A stretch of DNA of 64,000 nucleotides, from the NCBI GenBank assembly GCA_021768085.1, contig JAETOJ010000009.1, positions 25,100 through 89,099 on the forward strand, written 5' to 3'. Shown here one piece after another: positions 57,894-64,000 of this stretch (position 1 is the stretch's first letter; each line of letters begins with the position of its first letter). The notes under the pieces are model-generated. The model saw only the letters and a program-made list of their open reading frames with translations, did not search any database and was not told the origin of the DNA. The translations under genes and the position numbers were made by a program. The stretch is from Bacillota bacterium. GTDB taxonomy: Bacteria > Bacillota > Clostridia > Oscillospirales > Oscillospiraceae.

Positions 57894-58367
57894 TCAGCCC
57901 GGCTGGGAGGGGGCCGAAGGCGAAGAAAGGGGCAGATGTTTCAGCGCCTCCAGCGTGTCATCCAGGTTCTCCTTGTGCCAGTTTTTGAAGGAACCGGCAA
58001 ATATGCTGGCGTAGTAGCCGGAACTCCGCAGGTCGCTCAGCTCTGCCTGCTGGGTGGTCAGGCGGATGGTGTCCGACCCGGTGCGGATGGTGATGACCGT
58101 GTTGAACATAGTGTCGTCCAGCTCCACCGACTGGATGTCCCCATAGGGAAGCACCAGGGACACGTCCTTGCACAGGTTGCCCCATGTGGTGTTGAAGGGG
58201 AGCAGGACGATTTCGTGTTCACACATCTGGAGAACATAAAATTCCGAGTTAAAAAACGCCGCAAATTGTTCGCTCAGGTTTGCCGGGGCATATTTGACGA
58301 TGATGCAGCGGTTCTCCAGAGGCTCATATCCGGCCTTCTGGATAAATTTTTTGACTTCCTTTGCCAT
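57894..58367 (-). CDS. Uncharacterised PH-like protein
   Basis: The product is 157 aa from the ATG at 58367, preceded by TGGAGG. It is beta-rich (FYVLQMCEHEIVLLPFN, GDIQSVELDDTMFNTVITIRTG), similar in outline to YokE/PH-type domains. No family could be assigned with confidence. Confidence 0.6.
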   Translation of the reverse strand: MAKEVKKFIQKAGYEPLENRCIIVKYAPANLSEQFAAFFNSEFYVLQMCEHEIVLLPFNTTWGNLCKDVSLVLPYGDIQSVELDDTMFNTVITIRTGSDTIRLTTQQAELSDLRSSGYYASIFAGSFKNWHKENLDDTLEALKHLPLSSPSAPSQPG

Positions 58368-58538
58368 GGTAGATACCTCCAAGTCGTTAAAGTTCATTTT
58401 GACGCTGACAGATGGGATGAAGCCGGTGTTCAATCTTGTTTCCGGTGAGGATGTTCACAGCCTTTGCCGGGGGCGGCGGACAAGCCGTTTTCCCGGCAAA
58501 ACCTGCCGCTCATGTTCCGTATGCCGTAATATCGGTTC
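58368..58538. other. Intergenic gap
   Basis: No gene or structured element was recognised. Remnant-like GC-rich blocks are present. Confidence 0.4.
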
Positions 58539-59162
58539 TCATTTCTCAAAAACTGCAAAACCACATTCGTCAGGATGGGCGCAATACACGCTTCCTCGCT
58601 GATCAGTTAATATACTTCTCAGTATAAGCTGAAAATCTCCGCCACCTGATAAAATCATGTATTCTGCCGCAAAAAACAACAGCAGCTGATTTGTCATCAC
58701 CGCGGCCACCGCACCCCCGCCTCCTAAAACCAATGTAGGCATAGCCGTTCCTAACAGATATTGCCACCTTTTCAGCGGTTCAAAGCAAGCGCAGTATGGG
58801 GATAACGTACTCCAAGCGATTCCGAAATCAATCGCGTGAAAATGATTTTTTGCAAAAATCGCCCAAGTCATTCCATGGATCGGCTCATGCACGATAATCA
58901 GGCCCAGAATCAGCAGAGGCAGCGCCACAGCATATCCCCAGGAAAGCCTATCTAAATTAAAACCATTCGCATTATTGTAGAGCCAAAATGCTAAAGCCAT
59001 GAACGGAAGCATGACGAAAAGAGCTAAATACTTTGCTTTTTGCGTATTGATCGTCACATTCTTTATTTTGTACCCTTTTTGCTGCATTTCAGAGCATAAT
59101 GTTTCAAAGCAATCTCTACGCTTCCGTTCTTTTTCTGTTAATTCTCTTTTGTCCTTATCCAT
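58539..59162 (-). CDS. DUF3267-type membrane metalloprotease-like protein
   Basis: The product is 207 aa with about four membrane helices. The HExxH-like segment VHEPIHGMTWAIFA in the second helix is the zinc motif of the DUF3267 group of putative membrane metallopeptidases. FHAIDFGIAW and a late DFQLILRSIL follow. The substrate is unknown. Base composition is AT-richer than in the neighbours, which may mean recent acquisition. Confidence 0.75.
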   Translation of the reverse strand: MDKDKRELTEKERKRRDCFETLCSEMQQKGYKIKNVTINTQKAKYLALFVMLPFMALAFWLYNNANGFNLDRLSWGYAVALPLLILGLIIVHEPIHGMTWAIFAKNHFHAIDFGIAWSTLSPYCACFEPLKRWQYLLGTAMPTLVLGGGGAVAAVMTNQLLLFFAAEYMILSGGGDFQLILRSILTDQRGSVYCAHPDECGFAVFEK

Positions 59163-59281
59163 ACTTCATTTCTCCAAATCCCAGTTTGTCTATTTTTGGG
59201 AATGCGCCTATCCGCTTTCCGCCGCCATTTCCTCGATCCGGCTGACTGGCGCGTGCCGTTATACTGCATTCCCGGAACGGA

Positions 59282-59461
59282 TTACCTCACGGGGGTGACG
59301 ATGGGCTTGCCTTCGGCGTCCACCAGGATGCTCATCCCGCAGCCCGCAGTCAGCGTGGACGAGGCCAGCACGTAATTCACGCCGGTCTGGGTGTCCACGA
59401 TGATCTTCTCCACGTTGGAGACGCCCTGGGAGTAGACCTCTACGAAACGTTCCTTTGCCAT
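59282..59461 (-). CDS. DUF6440-like small protein, LytTR-controlled candidate
   Basis: The product is 59 aa from the ATG at 59461 with AGGAGG. The sequence FVEVYSQGVSNVEKIIVDTQ, then GVNYVLASSTLTAGCGMSIL matches the small DUF6440 family of unknown function. It lies directly downstream of the response-regulator gene on the same strand. Its upstream region has two LytTR-like repeats. Confidence 0.75.
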   Translation of the reverse strand: MAKERFVEVYSQGVSNVEKIIVDTQTGVNYVLASSTLTAGCGMSILVDAEGKPIVTPVR

Positions 59462-59498
59462 GATAGTTCCCTCCTTTCTCATCCTGCCTGCGGACAGA

Positions 59499-59565
59499 AG
59501 CATACCACAATGGAACCCCGCGGTGGGCAAATCTTCCTGGACGGCACAAATCGTTCCTGAACGGC
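59499..59565 (-). promoter_or_regulatory. LytTR-type operator and promoter of the DUF6440 gene
   Basis: On the minus strand GCCGTTCAGG (59556-59565) and GCCGTCCAGG (59536-59545) are direct repeats with starts 20 bp apart, the layout bound by LytTR dimers. A TATGCT -10 element (59499-59504) has no good -35, as in activator-dependent promoters. The repeats end about 31 bp upstream of the -10. Confidence 0.7.
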
Positions 59566-59584
59566 AAAAAGCTGGGAGAGAGCC

Positions 59585-60322
59585 TCACGGTTCCCTTCCC
59601 AGCTTTTTGTGCAGCTCCGCTTTCCCGGCCCGGGACAGCAGGCACTCCCGGCCTCCCACCCGAACCTTGCTGCCCTTCCAGTCCACCGACTCGATTTTGT
59701 CCCATGCCGCCAGATAGGCCCGGTGGACGCGGATAAACCGCCCACCCAGTTCCCGCTCCAGCTCGTTCAGGCTGCCCACGAAGTCCATCCGGCTGTCCGC
59801 CGTGTGGAGGAACACGTGGTGAGCCTTGGGCGCGGTCTCAAAAAACAGGATGTCGGACAGGGGGACGTGCCGCGTCTCATCCCCCGCCCGCAGGGAAAAC
59901 ACCTCCGCCGGATCCCGGCGCTCGTCCAGCAGGCGGGCGTGGACAGCCTCCAAACACCGGGCGGCGGACGGGCCGGTCTGATCCGGCTCCTTTACGATGT
60001 AGTCAAAAGCCTCCAGATGGTACTGGAAGGTTTTCCAGGCCAGGTCGCCGTAGCTGGTGATGTACACCAGGGTGCCGTGGGGATCCCGCCGCCGCAGCTC
60101 CCGGCCCAGGGTGAAGCCGTCCCACGCCCCGTCCTTCAGATCCACGTCCAGGAAGTAGACGCTCCGGCTCCCGTCCTGGGCGGCGTCCAGCAGCTCTTGG
60201 GCCGTGGCGGCGGCGCAGGCCACCTCCATGTCGTAGTCCTCCACGAAGATTTTCCACTCCAGGGCCGTCTTGATCTGGTGGAGGACGGCCTCCTCATCAT
60301 CGCATAAGTAAATCCGGATCAT
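59585..60322 (-). CDS. LytTR-family response regulator
   Basis: The product is 245 aa. The receiver domain has the acidic pocket LCDDEE and the phosphorylated Asp in FLDVDLKDG, with a Lys in YIVKEPDQ. The C-terminal LytTR DNA-binding domain starts about residue 140 and contains ILFFETAPKAHHVFLHT and FIRVHRAYLAAWDKIESV. It is the partner of the overlapping kinase. Confidence 0.92.
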   Translation of the reverse strand: MIRIYLCDDEEAVLHQIKTALEWKIFVEDYDMEVACAAATAQELLDAAQDGSRSVYFLDVDLKDGAWDGFTLGRELRRRDPHGTLVYITSYGDLAWKTFQYHLEAFDYIVKEPDQTGPSAARCLEAVHARLLDERRDPAEVFSLRAGDETRHVPLSDILFFETAPKAHHVFLHTADSRMDFVGSLNELERELGGRFIRVHRAYLAAWDKIESVDWKGSKVRVGGRECLLSRAGKAELHKKLGREP

Positions 60323-61644
60323 GGCTTGCCCTCCACCGTCAGCGCCTGGACAAACACGCCCCCTGCCCAGCTGGTGGACGAGGCCGCGTTGGCATACCCG
60401 GCCAAGATCCGCTGATAGCTGGCCAGGCCCAGCCCCCGGCCCTCGCCCTTGGTGGAAAAGCCCTCCGCCCAGATCTTATCCGGGTCGATGGTCCCGGCGT
60501 AGGGGTTGGACACCCGCAGGGATAGCCTTTCCTCCTGGGCCAGCAGGACCACCTCCACCCAGGGCGTTTCCGTGTCCGCCGCGGCCTCGGCGGCGTTGTC
60601 CAGCAGAATGCCCAGGCAGCGGGTGAAGTCCCACACGTCCATCCCGACCCCCTCCACGGGGTAGAGGGCCTCCAGGCGGCAGTCGATCCCCTTCTGCCCC
60701 ATGGCTGCCAGCTTGGACAGCAGGAGGCTGCGCACTTGGGGCACCCGCACGTTGCCCAGCTGGGTGGAGGCCCGGATCTTCTCCCCGATGCGCCGGTCAA
60801 AGCCCGCGTCCAGCTCGGACAGGGCGGCGCGCAGCTGATCCAGCTGGCCCTCGTCCGCCTGCTCCGACAGGCCCGCCAGCAGGTTTTTGTAGTCGTGGCG
60901 GAAGGTGCGCACCTCCCGGCGGATGGCCTCCAGATCCCGCTCATAGAGCTGTTGCTGGGCGATGACGTCCCGCTGGGCCTCCATCTTCCGGGCGGCGTCC
61001 AGCCGTTGGCCCAGGTGGATCACCAGTCCCGCCTCCAGCGCCACCATGACCAGCACAAGCGCACAGTAGGGGACCAGATAGTTCGGCTGAACCCCCACCT
61101 GCAAAATCAGAAATGCCTCCATCGCCACCTCCAGGGCGAAAAAGAACAGAGCCGTTCGGCGCTGGCCGAAGCCCTCCTCCAGCAGAAAGCGGAACCAGCG
61201 CCCGAAGCGCAGGCGGTACAGCAGGAGGGCGGAGACCGGCACCGTGACCGAATAGATGGCCATCACCGCCGTGAGCGGGAGGTCACTGTGCGGAAACAGG
61301 ATCTGGGACAGGCAGGAAATGGCCACCTGGAACGCACCCCCCATGCACACAGCGGAAAAGGCCCGCCAGAATTCGGTTCGCCACGCCCACCGAACCCACA
61401 GGGTGCACATCAACAGGATGGCCAAGGAGCCCACGCAGTAGCGGAACACTCCGTGGTTGGGAAAGAGCGCGTACAGGCCCGACGCCAGCAGGGTGGCCGT
61501 CAGCGGGGAGAGCAGCAGGAGGGGCAGCTTTTTCAGCATCTGCCACCCCCGCACGTCCATGATCACAAACAAGTAGACCGCCAGGGCGGCGTGGCCAATC
61601 AGGGAACCTGTCAATGAGGTCAGGTAATCCTCCAGTGTGAACAT
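60319..61644 (-). CDS. GHKL-type sensor histidine kinase (AgrC/CitA-like)
   Basis: The product is 441 aa from the ATG at 61644. Six or more membrane helices fill the first 210 residues, followed by a coiled-coil linker. The phosphorylation site is in RTFRHDYKN, the N-box in RCLGILLDNAAEAA and the G-box in GEGRGLGLASYQ. It senses an unknown ligand, and no peptide gene of the AgrD type was recognised. ATGA overlap with the response regulator. Confidence 0.9.
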   Translation of the reverse strand: MFTLEDYLTSLTGSLIGHAALAVYLFVIMDVRGWQMLKKLPLLLLSPLTATLLASGLYALFPNHGVFRYCVGSLAILLMCTLWVRWAWRTEFWRAFSAVCMGGAFQVAISCLSQILFPHSDLPLTAVMAIYSVTVPVSALLLYRLRFGRWFRFLLEEGFGQRRTALFFFALEVAMEAFLILQVGVQPNYLVPYCALVLVMVALEAGLVIHLGQRLDAARKMEAQRDVIAQQQLYERDLEAIRREVRTFRHDYKNLLAGLSEQADEGQLDQLRAALSELDAGFDRRIGEKIRASTQLGNVRVPQVRSLLLSKLAAMGQKGIDCRLEALYPVEGVGMDVWDFTRCLGILLDNAAEAAADTETPWVEVVLLAQEERLSLRVSNPYAGTIDPDKIWAEGFSTKGEGRGLGLASYQRILAGYANAASSTSWAGGVFVQALTVEGKP

Positions 61645-61744
61645 GGTGCTCCCCCCATCTTTTCCGAAAACAATGCCCAGACAATATACCATATCCGGGG
61701 CGGCTTGTCCACAGCCGAAGGCCGCCTATGGGCGTATGGGATGA

Positions 61745-62479
<735 letters not shown>

Positions 62480-62482
62480 AAC

Positions 62483-62514
62483 CGACTATCAAATGGTACA
62501 CCATTTGATAGTCG
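62483..62514. repeat. Perfect palindrome after the recombinase gene (site 1)
   Basis: Arms CGACTATCAAATGGT and ACCATTTGATAGTCG surround AC. It can act as a terminator hairpin or as a recombinase site. Confidence 0.85.
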
Positions 62515-62623
62515 GCCGATACCAGATAACATATCATACATAACCTGCATTTGCAAGGCTTTTTTCTATAATCCCCACAATGAAAACAGAAATATTTTTC
62601 CCAAAAATCGGCATAAATTCAGC

Positions 62624-62647
62624 TGTCAAATGGTGTACTTTTTGATA
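62624..62647. repeat. Second dyad related to site 1
   Basis: TGTCAAATGGTG followed by TACTTTTTGATA matches the centre of site 1 (62487-62510) at 19 of 24 positions, 137 bp further on. It lies upstream of the prepilin-like gene. Confidence 0.7.
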
Positions 62648-62812
62648 AAATTTAAAGTTTTTGTAACTTTTTACTGTTTTTTCCACTTGCCTTGTTTCCG
62701 CTACATCCGGCAGACGGTTCTGGAAGCGGCACAGGAAAAGCGGAATGGTGCATGGAAGCCGGCCAGAAGCACAGTTCTACGGAACAAACAAAGCGTGTCA
62801 GGAGATAGTATG

Positions 62813-63901
62813 ATGAAGCTGCATAAAAATCGAAACAGTGGTTTTACCCTGGTGGAGGCATTGGCTACGGCGGCCATCCTGATCATCCTGCTGGGGCTTT
62901 CCGCCGTGGGCGTGGCGCGCTGGCGGGATCCGCTAAAGATCACAGAGCTGGACAACGCGGCCCGAGCAATCTATATGGCTGCGGAAAACCGGGCCGTACT
63001 GCTGCAAAACAGCGGCGCCGCGGTCTCTCTGCTCACTGTGCCGGACACTCCAGACCCCGGAGACCTGACTTCTTCAAGCGCAACCGACGCCTTGCCCGAT
63101 GGGACAGAACAAAGCGTAGACCTATGCGTGCTGTCTAACACCACGAAGGCAGATATTCTGAACGAGCTGCTGCCGGTGGGGGTGATCGACCCCACGCTGA
63201 GGGAGGGACATTTCTACATCCTCTATGACCAAAGCACCTACCATGTCTTTGAAGTGTTTTACGCCGAGAAGCCGTTTTTGCTTTCCGAGAAGGAGGAGGA
63301 TATGAAAACCCTCCGTGGCAGCCGCTCCCAGCGGGTGTCCTATTACCGCGGGGACACCGCCAATCGCTGCCTGGTGGGCCATTACGCGGGTGGCTTGGCG
63401 GGGCCAATTGGCGCCAACCCCCTGCCCACGCCGGGGGTGGAGGTACTTATCACCAACGGCAATGAGCTGACGCTGACCGTCAAGTATACGATTCCGAAAG
63501 ATCTGCCCTCCGGCGTGAAATACTCGCCCAGCGTGAGGCTGGGCTATCCGGGTGCAACTCCGAAGAAAGATCTGCTGTCTGTGAACGACAGTGGTATGAT
63601 TATCCCTGTCAACGGCGGCCGGCTCATTGAGGAAGGTGACTTTTTCATAGCACAGCCGGGAGACATCGTTACCTATACCTGGACGTTGGATTCGCTGGCG
63701 CAGGATGACAGCGGCAAATTTACCAAGCAGTTCAAGGGTCTATTCAGTAACCCTGATACCATCGCGTTCGGCGGCAAGTTCACCGTCACCGCCAGTCTCA
63801 GGCTGAGCGCCGACGGCTACCTCGACAGTTCTTTCTCCGACCAGGGCACCGACAACAGTCTGTTCGATACCACCAGCACAGATAACTGTCAGCGCCAGTG
63901 A
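62813..63901 (+). CDS. Type IV prepilin-like protein
   Basis: The product is 362 aa; starts at 62810 and 62813 are both possible after AGGAG. A short basic leader, then GFTLVEALATAAILIILLGL, is the prepilin-peptidase site and hydrophobic stalk of type IV pilins and pseudopilins. The large C-terminal part is beta-rich and unassigned. It is probably exported and processed to a surface or pilus component. No pilin assembly genes are in the window. Confidence 0.85.
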   Translation: MKLHKNRNSGFTLVEALATAAILIILLGLSAVGVARWRDPLKITELDNAARAIYMAAENRAVLLQNSGAAVSLLTVPDTPDPGDLTSSSATDALPDGTEQSVDLCVLSNTTKADILNELLPVGVIDPTLREGHFYILYDQSTYHVFEVFYAEKPFLLSEKEEDMKTLRGSRSQRVSYYRGDTANRCLVGHYAGGLAGPIGANPLPTPGVEVLITNGNELTLTVKYTIPKDLPSGVKYSPSVRLGYPGATPKKDLLSVNDSGMIIPVNGGRLIEEGDFFIAQPGDIVTYTWTLDSLAQDDSGKFTKQFKGLFSNPDTIAFGGKFTVTASLRLSADGYLDSSFSDQGTDNSLFDTTSTDNCQRQ

Positions 63902-64000
63902 TAAAATGTAAGAAAACGCCGAGGAAAAAATGTAATTATGTGGCGGAGAGGAGGGAAAAAAGATAGACTCCCCATAGGGCAGAAAAAGTGCCCGGAAAGG
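63902..64000. other. Window end
   Basis: There is a GGCGGAGAGGAGGG ribosome-site-like sequence near 63942-63955. No start codon or coding frame can be assigned before the window ends. Confidence 0.3.

Overview
The window reads as chromosome from a high-GC, spore-forming Firmicute of the Oscillospiraceae type (Flavonifractor/Lawsonibacter-like; an inference from GC-rich codon use with Firmicute-style promoters and AGGAGG ribosome sites, a LysM/GH18 spore-cortex-type hydrolase, an F420-ligase-family protein and an EutH-type permease). An integrated tailed phage of about 35.3 kb occupies 19491-54799.

Left host flank (1-19490). The window opens with the end of a sigma factor overlapping a membrane-anchored serpin. 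Next come a DUF2871 membrane protein and a five-gene operon: a flavin-type oxidase/ferredoxin fusion, a quaternary-amine ABC transporter (permease, binding lipoprotein, ATPase) and an EutH-like ethanolamine permease. A MarR regulator with a perfect 16-bp operator dyad over its own promoter drives a MATE exporter. Further genes are a Gfo/Idh/MocA dehydrogenase with a Ca2+/Na+ antiporter, a DivIVA-like coiled-coil protein, a membrane-bound XRE regulator, a ppk1-pfk pair, an ECF sigma/anti-sigma pair, a secreted copper-amine-oxidase-N-like protein, and a B3/B4 (tRNA-editing-like) protein behind a long structured leader.

Prophage (19491-54799). Nearly all genes are on the minus strand, so transcription runs from right to left. 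From the right they are: small early genes and an ASCH/zinc-ribbon protein; three DNA methyltransferases, one frameshifted in a G8 tract; a frameshifted radical SAM gene; a run of overlapping tiny genes; an HUH-type replication initiator; MazG, XRE and HNH genes; terminase, portal, protease and capsid; connectors; tail tube; tail chaperone with a -1 frameshift site; tape measure; tail tip and fibre proteins; a complete diversity-generating retroelement (variable repeat in the tail protein, hairpin, template repeat, reverse transcriptase); holin and endolysin; two repressor-type HTH genes; and an IS30-family DDE transposase as the last gene. There is no tyrosine or serine integrase inside the element. 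It is bounded by a 15-bp direct repeat and by imperfect terminal inverted repeats at matching distances. The sequence therefore suggests a siphophage that integrates with an IS30-type transposase. One lipoprotein gene (35559-36344) sits on the plus strand with its own promoter and looks like a lysogenic-conversion cargo gene. A candidate plus-strand small RNA (46956-47025) lies in the leader of the replication gene. Its predicted 5' end is exactly antisense to the ribosome-binding sites of two phage genes.

Right host flank (54800-64000). This holds a CofE-like ligase, a LysM/GH18 hydrolase, a Lar-like zinc-ribbon protein, two uncharacterised proteins (one with HExxH), a LytTR two-component system facing a small DUF6440-type gene that carries a LytTR-like operator, a serine recombinase followed by two related dyad sites, and a prepilin-like protein at the window end.
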